From Eukaryota sp. TZLM1-RC (lineage: Eukaryota > Metamonada: BaSk clade), in assembly GCA_040285825.1 (NCBI GenBank), contig JAUPSS010000005.1, positions 1,674,001 through 1,738,000 of the forward strand: a stretch of DNA of 64,000 bases, read 5' to 3'. The notes beneath the pieces were generated by a model. That model made no database searches, was not told the origin of the DNA, and saw only the letters and a program-made list of their open reading frames with translations. A program made the position numbers and the translations under genes. Positions 1 through 10,185 of the stretch are shown here, in pieces (within the stretch, counting starts at the first letter, position 1; every line of letters starts with the position of its first letter).

Positions 1-857
1 TCTACAGAGGGTGAAGGCAAATTGGAGAGGTCAAAACCATTCTCATTACAATTTTGACCTATCAAGTCATCATTCTGAGCTGTAATGTCATAATTTTGAT
101 GAACTACGTCATCATTTTGACCAGTAACATCATATTTTTGATCTTCTATGGAGAGACTCCTTGACCTTACCTCAATGTCTTCAAAAACAGAACCCTCGTC
201 TTCAATCTTGGTGATGTCATCATATTGACTAATCACGTCATCATTTTGGGCCGTAACATCATCATTTTGACTGGTAACGTCATCATAACTACGATCAATA
301 TCAATAGGAACTTTTTCAAAAATTCGTGACAGATCATCAATCAAATCATCACATTTTTGCACCAAGAATTCGACCTCTTCACCGTCAGATTTAGTTTTAC
401 TTTCAATTGTACTGATAAGGGAGGAAATAGAGAAAACATGCTCATTGCACTCTGAATGGAGAACAAGATCTTCACTATTCATTGCAGCCTCTATACCTGC
501 CTCAAACTTGGTTTGTGCTGTGAGAAGGGTCTGTGAGGTCTTCTTGGACAGGGATCTCTCTTCATTTTGTAGGTGGGTCGAAATTTGGGTAAGGTCTTTG
601 ATAATGTTTTCGTGATCAAAAGGAAGTGATGCAGTGGTGGTATCGTTAGCGTCTTTCCATAAAGAGAACTCGGCAGTAATGTCGTTGATGACCTCACGAA
701 AACGGTCTATTGTAATGGAGAGCTCCTCTCTGTCAGACAGAAGGGATTGGAGGACAAGATAAACATCGTTGAAGTGAGATTTAGATTCAGCAACTGGATC
801 TAGGGGTTCTTTAGATGGTACAATGATACTGAGCTTGTGTTTAGAAGGACTGCTCAT
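1..857 (-). CDS. Acidic protein with 7-residue Asp-rich repeats, 3' end outside window
   Basis: An open frame starts at ATG 857 (M-S-S-P-S-K-H-K-L-S) and runs without a stop through the left edge, so at least 285 residues are visible and the C-terminus is missing. Residues about 25-180 look helical and charged, perhaps coiled coil. From about residue 190 there are two arrays of a 7-residue unit close to D-D-V-T-x-Q-N, about four units each (bases about 209-290 and 46-145), separated by an acidic linker. The DNA behind them is a 21-bp minisatellite. No family is recognised. The consistent repeat phase over two arrays argues for a real protein. Confidence 0.7.
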   Translation of the reverse strand, partial: MSSPSKHKLSIIVPSKEPLDPVAESKSHFNDVYLVLQSLLSDREELSITIDRFREVINDITAEFSLWKDANDTTTASLPFDHENIIKDLTQISTHLQNEERSLSKKTSQTLLTAQTKFEAGIEAAMNSEDLVLHSECNEHVFSISSLISTIESKTKSDGEEVEFLVQKCDDLIDDLSRIFEKVPIDIDRSYDDVTSQNDDVTAQNDDVISQYDDITKIEDEGSVFEDIEVRSRSLSIEDQKYDVTGQNDDVVHQNYDITAQNDDLIGQNCNENGFDLSNLPSPSV

Positions 858-1421
858 GGTAGTATAGCTGGATCTTGAAGAAATATTTATTTGATTAAAC
901 AACCATTTTTGTTCACACTGAAGGTATTTTACGTTGGATAAGTTGTGTCAGGAATAGATCAATAATTGATAACCTCAATTTAAAACTCATCAAAGGCATT
1001 TACAAAATGATCGATTTTAGTTGGTATCTGACCAATAAAAACAGAGAAATTTGGCTATTATATTATGTTAGGATTGTCCTAGTTCAGTCCAGGTTCGAAG
1101 ATGTTGGGTTCAGGTTCCGAACCAGTTCTGAACCAGTTCACCGATTCTCTTTGTCTAATGTTTTTCATTGTTTATAATTCGGTTATTACAGTGACATAAA
1201 GTGAATATAAATTATCCAATAGTTAATATGCTTAATTTTTGTTTTATTTGTCATAACACAGCCTTATAAAGGCCATCACTAGTGAAGTGGTGAAAAAAAA
1301 GAATTAAAATAGTAAAAGGTTTATAACCAACATAATCAGAGAATTCTGGCTTGAAAACCAAATTATGAATCCGGGTTCACATTCTAATAACATCGTTGTA
1401 CAAATCATTACATAAACATCC
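858..1421. other. Intergenic, AT-rich
   Basis: There is no convincing gene. The only feature I see is a short block of imperfect repeats around 1100-1143, in which GAACCAGTTC-type decamers recur. This is the shared upstream side of nothing obvious: the left gene starts at 857 and the right gene ends at 1422, both on the minus strand. Confidence 0.4.
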
Positions 1422-1952
1422 CTACATCATCCCTGCCAAATACTCATTCAAAAAATTACCCAGTCTAATGTATGACTCACCATCAGGATGAACAGAGTCC
1501 ACCAACACTGGAGAAACGTTCTCCACCCATCTAACAAACTTAGTTGAATCGATCTGACTACACATTGACTCATATTCATTGTTCAATTCGGTGGAAAAAT
1601 CAAATTCTTCCCCATATCGAGATGCTGGAAGAGGCGGAATCTCTAGCAACAAAATAGTACTATTGGGTGATGTTTTGGCCAGTTTTTCTATCAACCACTT
1701 AACATTTGCAGTAATGATGGAGACGGACTGGCCTTGAAGTAAGTTGTTTGTTCCAATAAGCACAATGAACACATCTACGTTTTGACACTGAGAATCAAGC
1801 AGGGTATGTAAATGCTGTGATGTGTAACCAGGTACAGAAGCAGAAGTGACGGAAAACTGTTTTAACTGCTTCCAATAGGGAGTACAGTGGTCATTTCTTT
1901 CAGGTAGTGTGTAGCCCCATGTTAGGCTATCCCCAAGACAGTGTACACGCAT
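1422..1952 (-). CDS. SGNH/GDSL-type esterase, 176 aa
   Basis: A small hydrolase of the SGNH fold. Block I is G-D-S-L-T-W-G with the nucleophile Ser at residue 9. Block III is I-G-T-N-N with the oxyanion Asn at 69/70. Block V is D-S-V-H-P-D-G with the catalytic Asp152/His155 pair. The block II glycine is probably in the V-P-G-Y region at 40-43. The length is at the short end, typical of single-domain intracellular lysophospholipase or TAP-like members. The start is a true ATG at 1952, and no signal peptide is seen. It probably cleaves an acyl or acetyl ester; the substrate cannot be told from sequence. The gene stands alone, on the same strand as the gene at 1-857. Confidence 0.85.
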   Translation of the reverse strand: MRVHCLGDSLTWGYTLPERNDHCTPYWKQLKQFSVTSASVPGYTSQHLHTLLDSQCQNVDVFIVLIGTNNLLQGQSVSIITANVKWLIEKLAKTSPNSTILLLEIPPLPASRYGEEFDFSTELNNEYESMCSQIDSTKFVRWVENVSPVLVDSVHPDGESYIRLGNFLNEYLAGMM

Positions 1953-2265
1953 CTATCGAATGAAGGTAGTTTTCAAAAATTAAATTAAATTTCTCATCTT
2001 GAAATATAACAGGGAGAAGAATGGATAGAGCATGATGTTCTCTGTCTCCAGCTGAATGAGACAACGTGTGGCATCAGTACAATGAATTCACACATCAAGA
2101 GTCAAAATAAATGCAATGTTGAGTTTTCAAAATGTGCTTCCGCCTTTGAACATTCTATCTTGTTTTCTGTTGTGCTTTCGTGATTGATAGTATTATTTGG
2201 GAAGTAACCACCACTCAGTATTCTAATTTCGTGTCTGATATGTCATTTTTGGTTGGTCAAACTTT
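1953..2265. other. Intergenic upstream of the SGNH gene
   Basis: AT-rich DNA between the SGNH start and the solo LTR. I see no gene or RNA in it. Confidence 0.4.
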
Positions 2266-2269
2266 CAAT

Positions 2270-2396
2270 TGTAGGTATCTCACTAGTGAGTACCTAAGTA
2301 TATTGAATAACATTGAATACAATTATTTTTATCTTAACCCGCCTTAACTAACACACTAACCCATACATACGGCTAGCATAATGCCTAACGGCAACA
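2270..2396 (+). repeat. Probable solo LTR, 127 bp, with 4-bp target duplication
   Basis: The segment begins TG and ends CA and is flanked on both sides by CAAT (2266-2269 and 2397-2400). It contains TTATCTTAACCC and ends ACGGCAACA, motifs shared with the LTRs at 45369, 48075, 37442 and 40673. This is what recombination between the two LTRs of an element would leave. Its first 26 bases include a near-palindrome centred on CTCACTAGTGAG (2279-2290). Orientation is taken from the match to the other LTRs. Confidence 0.65.
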
Positions 2397-2400
2397 CAAT

Positions 2401-3004
2401 GTGGTTTTCGGACACTTTTTGTCATAAAACAATACAATATGAACATGCTGTCCAAACGTTTCACTGCTTTGATTTATTTTCGTGGTTTTTCTCTGAACAT
2501 ATATGCTAGTTATCCATTTGAGCTCTCTTTTAAAAGAGGTTAGTGGAATTTGGTGAAATCCTTCAAGTACTCCAATAAATCAAAACTGAAGAGTTGACAC
2601 TATCATTCATCAAGTTCAACTGCAAACGTGACCACTTATCAAATAAACAGTGTCAAGTTTTCGAAATTGTCCAGTTCAAACATTAATGAAATCACCTCAG
2701 AAATTTTGTGTTTGGTGAACAGTCAATTCCAGAAATGATTATTCTAATAAAGCGATTAGTTGGACGTTGGTGCAAGTAGATGTTTTTCCATCAATCGCCA
2801 AAAATTAATACCTTGTTACAGACACTAAATTTATGTTTTAAGTGTTTTGTATTTGTTTTTGAACTCAATTTTCGATAAAATTGACCGAATGATGAATTGA
2901 GATATACAGAAACATATCAAATTTACCATTATAAGACTGTGTTTTAGTTCCAACTTCAATCATATATTTCGATCTACAAATCCTCTTGTCAGTAGGCCTT
3001 AGGC
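2401..3004. other. Intergenic between solo LTR and LINE-B copy
   Basis: AT-rich; no gene or structured RNA recognised. Confidence 0.4.
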
Positions 3005-4295
3005 TCAGAAGTTTAATCAATTACGTGCAAAAGTTTTGTCACAATTACTGGGATGCAAAATGTTCCAAATTCCAGACCATGCTTACCTTAGTCCACATTA
3101 TGGCGGTTTGGGGTGGACGAAGGCTTCTATTTTTACCTCGTGTGATTTTATTGGTGGATGCAGAAATGCAATCTTTGAGTTTTCCGAAAGATTTGCAGAT
3201 TGGGAAGATTTATTGATGACAACGCAAAGTTCCACTGTTTTTGCATTAAATGAAGAAATTTCAAGAATTGATGTAGAAAAATGGGGTCGATGTTTTCCCC
3301 AATCATTCAATGGCAATATCCCAGAAAAAAATGTTTTAAATTTGAAGTACACTCTTCGAACATTACAGAAAAGATTGACTGGAATGTATGAAAAAGATCT
3401 TTATAATAATATATGCAGCTCGGCTGTTTTAAATCAAGATCTTCACTCATTGTTATTGGAAAAGGGTGTTTGTGAAAACAAGTCGTCAGATTCTTCACTT
3501 TTTGTAACCATTGTACCACGAAGATTTGGATTGTGTGCCACTAATGAAGCATTTGTAACAAAAATGAGATTATATTTGAACATCCCCATTAACCAATTAT
3601 TATCAAAAGAAAAATGTATTTGTTCGAATTCACCTCAACTCACTTTGCGCCATGCTCTGAATTGCTCTAAATTGATAACTTATCGTTCTGCATTACATGA
3701 TGCTGTTAGAGACACTGTTTTCAATATGGCACAAACTGCAAGAATATCGTGTATCAAAGAGTCCCTGCTGAAGGACACACTTTCTCTGAATAATTTTGGT
3801 TCTGATGATAGAGGTGATGTATACAGTGATTGGATTGATAATTCTGAAGCTATTGTTGACTTTGTCTCATGCAATGTTGCAAATGATACTTTGTTTCACA
3901 GAAGAAAACTTAATCCTGTGGCTGCTCTGGATTTTAAAGCAAAAGAGAAACATAGAAAATACGATAAAGATATTGAGCAGGCTAAAGTCGATAGAAATAC
4001 ACAGCTGGTCTTTATTGCTTTCCCATTTTCGATAAATGGAAGATTATCAGGAGAAGCAGTAACTTCTTTGAATGATTTACAATCAATGGTTCAAGAAAAA
4101 ACAATGAAAAGATTGGATATCTTTTTATGATGCTCTCGAATTCAATTTGCCATAAATAATAGATTGCCTCGATATTTCATTTGAATAAGAGAAGCTTTTG
4201 TTAGACAGCAAGCAGATCAAAATTTTGTGCAGGAAATCTTGGTTCCAATGATAGTCGTCCCATTAGTTATGAATTAATTTAATTGAGTGTACAAG
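3005..4295 (+). mobile_element. LINE-B copy, 5'-truncated, inactive
   Basis: This is the C-terminal half of a retrotransposon polyprotein. Similarity to the LINE-A polyprotein starts near 3010 in the region just after the reverse transcriptase (F-N-Q-L-R-A-K, then G-G-L-G-W-T-K-A). A zinc motif of form C-x-C...H-x3-C lies near 3618-3665, followed by the acidic endonuclease-like region (R-G-D-V...D-F). The frame is open to 4130, then a TGA and another stop break the last 50 codons, whose homologues continue to 4220. The 3' UTR matches the copies at 34695, 40904, 55575 and 59472 (GTCGTCCCATTAG...). It lacks the RT domain, as expected of a truncated target-primed insertion. Confidence 0.8.
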
Positions 4296-4362
4296 TTCAA
4301 TACATGTTTAATTGACTTTGTATTGTTCTTATTTGAGACTGTGTATTTACTATTAACACGAT

Positions 4363-5090
4363 TTATTCCTGTTTCAATGAAGACCCATCTAATGGACGTA
4401 AACCTCGTACATCATCCAAGAATATGGTAAACCCAACAGTGGCTGCTAACAAGAGGAGAGTATCGCCATAATACTTCAACACAAACACACTATACACAGA
4501 AAAAACAATAGAAAACAGTGAAAGAACTAGTAGAATCACATTACCCAAAAGGCCTCTCTTGCTGGCGGTGATCAACACTCCCAAGCTTAGCAAAGCAGCG
4601 GGAGAGGGCCAACCAAAAACACCAAGATGAGACATTTTACGGGTAATGACCAAAGATAGCAACCCAAACCAAAGAATTCCCGTATAGCTGCAAATGACAC
4701 CAACGAGTTTTCGCCTTGGTGAACGATGTACACGATAAACCATACGTGGAGACAGACGGAATGCTTCAAGGAAGAAAAGAATGCTGACCACAGTGGGACC
4801 TTGGATCAATGAAAGTACAAACTAAACACACCAGCAATGATCGCCACCCAGAGAGCATTTACTCTATGTGGGTGGGGAATGAACCAAAAGAACAAAGCCC
4901 CCAGTAAATGAAGAATACCGAGGAGAAAGGATATCGTCCGACGTACTGGTTTAGAATCAACATAAAGCGATATTGTTGTGACGGAAAAATAGAGAACTGG
5001 AAGTACGACCCGGGTCAACCAGTGTCTAAACACTAGCTCGTTAAGTCCTTGTATGCTTTTAAACAGTACTTTGATGGTGAGGGGTGCCAT
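4363..5090 (-). CDS. Multi-pass membrane protein, probably spliced (231 aa)
   Basis: There are two overlapping open frames, 5090-4806 and then 4799-4363 in another frame. Both are hydrophobic and both look like one protein with about six or seven membrane segments. No ATG starts the second frame (only TTG), so they belong together. Removing 4800-4831 (32 nt, GTGTGT...CCAAG) joins them in frame: exon 1 is 4832-5090, exon 2 is 4363-4799, total 232 codons. The size matches the proven 31-nt intron at 18217, which supports splicing over a frameshift mutation. The N-terminus is M-A-P-L-T-I-K, and the C-terminal tail is short and charged. The family is not recognised; the pattern resembles small ER or vesicle membrane proteins. 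Confidence 0.65.
4800..4831 (-). other. Candidate 32-nt intron
   Basis: GT...AG segment whose removal fuses the two halves of the membrane protein gene in frame. The donor GTGTGT resembles GTATGT, but no clear CTAAC branch site is visible. A 23-nt alternative using a GT at 4822 also keeps the frame, so the donor is uncertain. Confidence 0.45.
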
Positions 5091-5451
5091 TGGACGGATA
5101 AACTGTAAACCTAGAAGTGATTTATTCTCTCACTAAACAATTTCGTTGGAATGAACATGGGCAAGCAGTAGACTGAAGACGGCAATTTTATGTGTTACAT
5201 GAACAGAAAAAATGGTGTAACATGGAACGAAATCTGATTTGTTCTAAAAACCGGTACAGATTGAATGTAGATGACTGATACCAAACATAATAACTTATTT
5301 ATTCAATGTGGTTGAATCACAAAGAACTATTGGTAAAAAGCAAATAAACACCTCTTAAAACTCAATATTGAAACTCTAATTGTAGTTTAATATACAGAAA
5401 AATTAAAAAAAATTAGACATGTTGTATATTGAAATACAAAATGGTGCATCA
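5091..5451. other. Intergenic
   Basis: About 360 bp of AT-rich DNA between the start of the membrane protein and the stop of the coiled-coil gene, both on the minus strand. Nothing recognisable. Confidence 0.4.
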
Positions 5452-6276
5452 TCAACTCCTTCTATTACGTTTTGGCCTGTTGATCAAACTTGCCCCACGA
5501 GTGGTTTGTCTGGAAGTGGAGGAAGTTTGTGGTAATGGTTTTTTTTGCTCAACAGAGGGCGATTCCTTGATAACATCATCAATGGTTTTGAAGACAAAAT
5601 CCTCTGGTAATCTTCTCGGTGGATTGTGCACAGCGAGATAGGGTGATTTCTCCGCAAGCTGGGCTCCTTCCTGGGTTCCCAGATTGATACCTATAGAGGT
5701 GAAACACTCAGATCCATAGGGAGTGAGAGAAACAAGATTGTGTTTACGTTTAACAAGTTCAGAGTTTGATAAAACTTCATCAATATGTGACTGCCAGTTT
5801 GAATCAAGTTCTCCACAATAAAAAACAGTTTTGAGATCAGATGCAAGTATTGGCAGGCCCTTGACAGCGGTACGTACCATCTCCAGAGTGGTAGGGTGTT
5901 CAAAGAACCTCAAAGCTGCACAGACCATTTCTGTGTAGCTAAGAAAACACCAATTCTCAGGTAAATAACTTCGGAAGAAACTACTTCGAGGAGGTGGTTG
6001 GGACTGTGGAACTGGAGCTGACGGCGTTATATTCTTGGGCTGTGGTTCTTCAGCACTGATTTGTTCAATGACTTCCACTCCAGCTTTTTCTTCAGCTACA
6101 GCTACAGAGGAGTTGACGCGTTTTAACACTGTATCAAGCTTCTTATTCAGTTGACGAATGTTTGTTTTCATGGACTTATCTAACTGTTGAATCGATTCTT
6201 GAAGTTCATTAAGGAGTGCATCTGCACTGGATTTGTCTAGCGATTGATGATTGCCTCTGGGTATCAGGGTGTTCAT
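5452..6276 (-). CDS. Uncharacterised coiled-coil protein with possible winged-helix domain (274 aa)
   Basis: The start is ATG 6276 (M-N-T-L-I-P-R-G). Residues about 15-60 form a strong heptad-like helix (L-N-E-L...I-Q-Q-L...L-N-K-K-L), followed by a Pro-rich linker at 80-97. A globular region at about 100-190 has helices and a strand-turn ending L-V-S-L-T-P-Y-G-S-E, which could be a winged-helix fold. The tail is basic and disordered (R-P-K-R-N-R-R-S). This layout would suit a nuclear or chromatin-associated protein, but I do not recognise the family and do not assign a role. It is divergently transcribed from the TFIP11-like gene, with only 86 bp between the ATGs. Confidence 0.7.
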   Translation of the reverse strand: MNTLIPRGNHQSLDKSSADALLNELQESIQQLDKSMKTNIRQLNKKLDTVLKRVNSSVAVAEEKAGVEVIEQISAEEPQPKNITPSAPVPQSQPPPRSSFFRSYLPENWCFLSYTEMVCAALRFFEHPTTLEMVRTAVKGLPILASDLKTVFYCGELDSNWQSHIDEVLSNSELVKRKHNLVSLTPYGSECFTSIGINLGTQEGAQLAEKSPYLAVHNPPRRLPEDFVFKTIDDVIKESPSVEQKKPLPQTSSTSRQTTRGASLINRPKRNRRS

Positions 6277-6362
6277 CACCTGTTGTCTTTGAGAAACTCA
6301 ATTTTGGTAACAAAACTCTTTCTTATTGTTTCCAACATCAAGGGTATCTGAAATTCTTGGAG
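6277..6362. promoter_or_regulatory. Divergent promoter region
   Basis: Eighty-six bases separate the ATG of the coiled-coil gene (6276, minus) from the ATG of the G-patch gene (6363, plus). Both promoters and 5' UTRs must lie here or overlap the opposing genes. No TATA-like or initiator motif stands out. Confidence 0.4.
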
Positions 6363-8105
6363 ATGGAAGTGCCTCCTTCTCCAGAAATCTCTGCATCCAG
6401 CTTCACTACTTATAGCATCCCTTCTTTCTCTCATGTACCTGGATTTGATGATGTTGCAGATGAATCATTATTTACTTCTGATTTCCCAGCACAAGACATA
6501 GTTCCCCACACATCGTCAACCCAACCACTCTCTTCCTTTCAAAAATCAAAACGTGCCTCCAAACTAATGGCCACTCTGGGTTACATTCATGGTTCTGGGC
6601 TAGGTCCTCAGGGACGTGGAATGCTCGAACCAATAGGAACCAAGATAAGCACCACTACCACCAAGGGTTTGTCGCTTGATCATGTGAAGACCCAAATACC
6701 ATCACTGTATAAAGAATTAAAATCAATCAAATCTTTTAAAAAAGGATCTCCACTGTCGATTATTGATTTAGAAACTTATTTGAATAATAGTGAATGTCCA
6801 ATTGATGATGAAAATGAAAATGTTGAACTCTTTAATCTCGAAGATTGGAAATTTGGTGACTCACAGCATTTGTACAAATTGGTGAGTTTTATAGAAGATG
6901 ATGTTATTGGTGACGTCAACAAAGTCAAAAATCAGAAGAATAGTGTTGAAAATCAGTTACAGTCACTACGGTTGGCCAAGGAATCGAAGGAAAAGTCAGT
7001 CGAAATCTTAAAGTCTACCGTTGACGATTTGGATGACGTCATCAGTTACCTTGAAAATTTGGAAAAGAGGTCGAGTTTTGAACTTGATTATTTTGATAAC
7101 GTGATTGATTTTGTTATTTTGATGCAAACTAAGATACCTGAAATATTCCAAAAATTTTCTTTAATTCACTCAATATATCCGCTGTTGACCAAATTTTTAG
7201 CTAATTTCTATTCTGACTGGGATGTTTTGATTGATGGTCAACGGGGTTTTTCTCAATGGGTCAAGTTATACAAGACTTGCATTGAAAATGAACCGACAGG
7301 ACGAATATTTCAGGAAATGTCGATGGTGGGTGTCGAGGGATCAACAGAAGATCGAATGGTCTATAATGAATTATTTAGAAGTTTTATTTTTAAAAAATTT
7401 CATCATTATTCAAAAAATATAGGTGATTTATTTGGTTTTTTCAGGTTTGCGGTTTGTCTATCTCAATGGGGACCACTTTTTCCATCAAATTTGATTGGAT
7501 TGATTGAGTCGACAATAACTTCCTCTTTTGGAAAATTTCTTGTCGATCTTAAATTTGAAGTCAATCTCGAAAACTTTAATCAAATTTTTGAAATTTTGAG
7601 TATTTTCAAGGACACTTTTGAGCTCAAAGCATCATCAGATCAGCTCTCGTATCACGTGATTTCATTTTTGACCGCCTTATTTGACCGAAAACCAGGTTTT
7701 TCAACATTTATTGTTTCGAATTTTTCTCTTTTTTCACAGCTCAAGTCTTTTTTATTACCTAGATATTGGACTAAATTTGTGAATACAGTCCTTATACCAT
7801 CTATAGTAAAGATATCTAACTGTGTCGACGGAAGCTTGCTCAATCATGAATTGATTGATTACTTATCTGATTGGTCAAGATTTGTCAATGATGTTAAAAT
7901 GGTCGTTGGTGAAAAGATTATTCCAAAACTTGTAGCTTATTCTAAATTTTTGGTAGAGGAGATCATTTCTGACCGTGTTGATGTGTCGATTGTTTTTGAT
8001 TGGTATAGTTATTGGAAAACTAACTGTGATTATTTATTCAAAGATTCTACATTTCAATCAGAATTAAAACCAATTTTAATTAATTTCATCACTATTTTGA
8101 AATAA
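6363..8105 (+). CDS. G-patch protein, TFIP11/Ntr1-like spliceosome disassembly factor (580 aa)
   Basis: I place the start at ATG 6363 (M-E-V-P-P-S-P). The open frame extends upstream only to a GTG inside the neighbouring gene. Residues about 62-95 are a G-patch: L-G-Y-I-H-G-S-G-L-G-P-Q-G-R-G then L-E-P-I, the arrangement seen in TFIP11. A helical segment follows with an N-V-E-L-F-N-L-E-D-W start and a coiled coil at about 185-245, then a long GCFC-like alpha region to the C-terminus. In known family members the G-patch activates the DEAH helicase DHX15/Prp43 to release the intron lariat. The protein is shorter than animal TFIP11 (over 800 aa), mainly in the N-terminus. Its presence fits a genome with introns. 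Confidence 0.65.
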   Translation: MEVPPSPEISASSFTTYSIPSFSHVPGFDDVADESLFTSDFPAQDIVPHTSSTQPLSSFQKSKRASKLMATLGYIHGSGLGPQGRGMLEPIGTKISTTTTKGLSLDHVKTQIPSLYKELKSIKSFKKGSPLSIIDLETYLNNSECPIDDENENVELFNLEDWKFGDSQHLYKLVSFIEDDVIGDVNKVKNQKNSVENQLQSLRLAKESKEKSVEILKSTVDDLDDVISYLENLEKRSSFELDYFDNVIDFVILMQTKIPEIFQKFSLIHSIYPLLTKFLANFYSDWDVLIDGQRGFSQWVKLYKTCIENEPTGRIFQEMSMVGVEGSTEDRMVYNELFRSFIFKKFHHYSKNIGDLFGFFRFAVCLSQWGPLFPSNLIGLIESTITSSFGKFLVDLKFEVNLENFNQIFEILSIFKDTFELKASSDQLSYHVISFLTALFDRKPGFSTFIVSNFSLFSQLKSFLLPRYWTKFVNTVLIPSIVKISNCVDGSLLNHELIDYLSDWSRFVNDVKMVVGEKIIPKLVAYSKFLVEEIISDRVDVSIVFDWYSYWKTNCDYLFKDSTFQSELKPILINFITILK

Positions 8106-8419
8106 TATTTTATTATTTTCTCCTTTGACTTGAACCAAAGGAGCTACGAGTTTTGATCATAACAATTCCTTGTCCACTCGAATGAAATTATAGCTATTTT
8201 ATCCAAGCAACCACTGGGAGTTGATCCTCTTGACTAAGAGTAATTAACAATAAGTAATTTTAGGTGGTTTTTCACCACCTTTTATCTTTGGTGGTGAAGG
8301 GGACAATGGAAGTTGTTTTGTATTTTTAAGTGTTGACTTTTGTTTTTTTTGCCTTTGTCATTAATCTTAAAAATAAAATTAATAAAGTGCCTTTAATAAA
8401 ACCATTAATTACTCTCATT
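8106..8419. other. Intergenic with small hairpin
   Basis: A convergent 3' region between two genes. It contains a 7-bp stem AGGTGGT/ACCACCT (8262-8268 with 8274-8280, 5-nt loop), partly repeated just downstream (GGTGGTGAAGG). Its role is unknown; it is not a bacterial-type terminator. Confidence 0.4.
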
Positions 8420-8974
8420 TTATTTATTGTTTTCATCAGCCAAAGCCTTTTCAATCTCAGCCTCTAGGTCAGGGTCAATGTACTCATCTCCTTCACTCTC
8501 GCTGATAGAATCAAGATCAAGCTCTTTAGGGTCCTCAATGTTTAAGGACGGTGAGTCGTCATTCTTCGACTGGATAATCTCATGGCGAACATCGTAAATC
8601 TTGCACAAAATGCGTTTCCAAAACATTTGCTCAGTGAGTTTTCGTGGAACAAACCAAAGCCGCAAATGTCGAAGGGAAGGTATTTCATTTAGAAGAGCGA
8701 CTAATAATGTAGTATTTGATGATATGTTAATGTTACAGGATGCTTCCAGTTCATGAGGTACGTTGGCGGTATCAATGTCATCTGCAAGATCTCGTATCCT
8801 CTCCTTGATGGAAGCTGATATATCTGACGGGCAATTCTCCCATGGTAGAACAGGTTTAGGTGTAGTGGGATGTGGGGAGCTTTCCGGAGGTTTGTCAAAG
8901 AATCTTTTTGCTGTATTGGCTGTCTCTGTGACAGTTGCGGTCACGGACTCCTTGACTTTGGAAAACCAACTCAT
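8420..8974 (-). CDS. BSD-domain protein (184 aa)
   Basis: ATG at 8974, M-S-W-F-S-K-V-K. The N-terminal 25 residues could form an amphipathic helix, as in BSDC1/SYAP1-type proteins. A BSD domain lies at about 100-140, with the hallmark F-V-P-R-K-L-T-E-Q-M-F-W-K-R including the conserved F-W pair. The C-terminal 45 residues are strongly acidic. The organisation (short, N-terminal helix, one BSD, acidic tail) is that of the synapse-associated/BSDC1 group rather than TFIIH p62. The cellular role is not established for this group in protists. It is convergent with the G-patch gene. Confidence 0.75.
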   Translation of the reverse strand: MSWFSKVKESVTATVTETANTAKRFFDKPPESSPHPTTPKPVLPWENCPSDISASIKERIRDLADDIDTANVPHELEASCNINISSNTTLLVALLNEIPSLRHLRLWFVPRKLTEQMFWKRILCKIYDVRHEIIQSKNDDSPSLNIEDPKELDLDSISESEGDEYIDPDLEAEIEKALADENNK

Positions 8975-10185
8975 ATGTCAATAAAAGGGGAACAGTACAA
9001 AGATATCCTCCAGAAATTATTCAATTCCTTTCATATTATTATTGAACATGCACACTTAATTAAATTAACTCATAACTAATGGGAATTCCTTACATTAAAT
9101 ATCTTCTGAATTTTCTTATTCAAGTATATTTATTCCAAAGAAAAACAATAATTACCTCCGATGATGATCTTCCTACAATGATTCAAAAAGACATTTCACA
9201 ATATTGTTTTCATATTGACAGTTTTATTCACTAAGTTTAAAGAATTTGGATGTTGCCAATACACTAAACTAATGTCACTTGACTGCTATCTGATCTTCTA
9301 GTGTCCACCTACGAGTTACAACTCGGATGTGCACAAACTCACTTTCAGTCCATAGCAAATTGAACTCAATAATAAAGACTATTCTAAAACCATAGTAATG
9401 AAACTAAATTTTTAAGGTCTATTTATTTTCAAAAGATATATTTTATGAAGTTATGAGTTTTAATTAATTGTGCCCTTATCAGATATCAATTTTTTCAAAT
9501 CCTCGTTCTACACAGTGGCATGAATGATTTCAAAATATCATTGGAGTTTATGCTGCTAATTTGTTGTTCTATAGCTACGTAACTTGATCAAATCTTGACC
9601 AGGTCAACCCATTTATGAATGTGTGTCTGATTCAGAGCTGTAACGGTCAAATGTTAAACATTACACATGTTGTTGCTGTAAGTGGTGAAGTTTCGATAAA
9701 TTACTGTGATAGAGTGTATTCATTTTGCTCTGATTCTATTTCCGTCTGAAAGCGATAACAGAGTATTTTAAAATAATTGACTTTTATCAAAAAGTGTGTT
9801 TTTTACAAGAGATAGAAACATCTTGACTGGACACTGCAATTACAATAATAATTTCAACTACTTAATGATTCTTCAGACACCCAAGTTGTGGCTAGTTTCA
9901 GCACTTTGCGATTTTCAATCCTGTGAAGTTATTACTTGTAGTTGAAAGTTCCTTCCCAAATCTACATGATATTCTGAACAACATTAAATGTCCATTACTT
10001 GTTCGCTTCCCGTCAAAAGATACCTGACAAGCGCAGCAACTCATCCGTTTTTCGAATTATTGACATTATTATTTCGCATTGTTAGGAGTAGAACAGGATT
10101 CCATTTTGAAAATAATGAACAATTCCGAATATACTACATGAACTCTAGTCTTACATAGCAAATAATGAAATAAATAAATAAATCA
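8975..10185. other. Intergenic, 1.2 kb
   Basis: AT-rich and without a convincing gene. Apart from the LINE-B tail at 9045-9084 I see no repeats or RNA genes. Confidence 0.4.
9045..9084 (-). repeat. LINE-B 3'-end stub
   Basis: About 36 bases match, on the minus strand, the last part of the LINE-B 3' UTR (CCCATTAG...GAGTTAATTTAATTAAG). This is either an extremely 5'-truncated insertion or a decayed end. Confidence 0.6.

Noticed and set aside
46-290. Regular repeats at the left edge, considered as a CRISPR-like array
   Set aside because: The 21-bp units have no spacers, stay in one reading frame and encode a peptide repeat in a eukaryotic gene.
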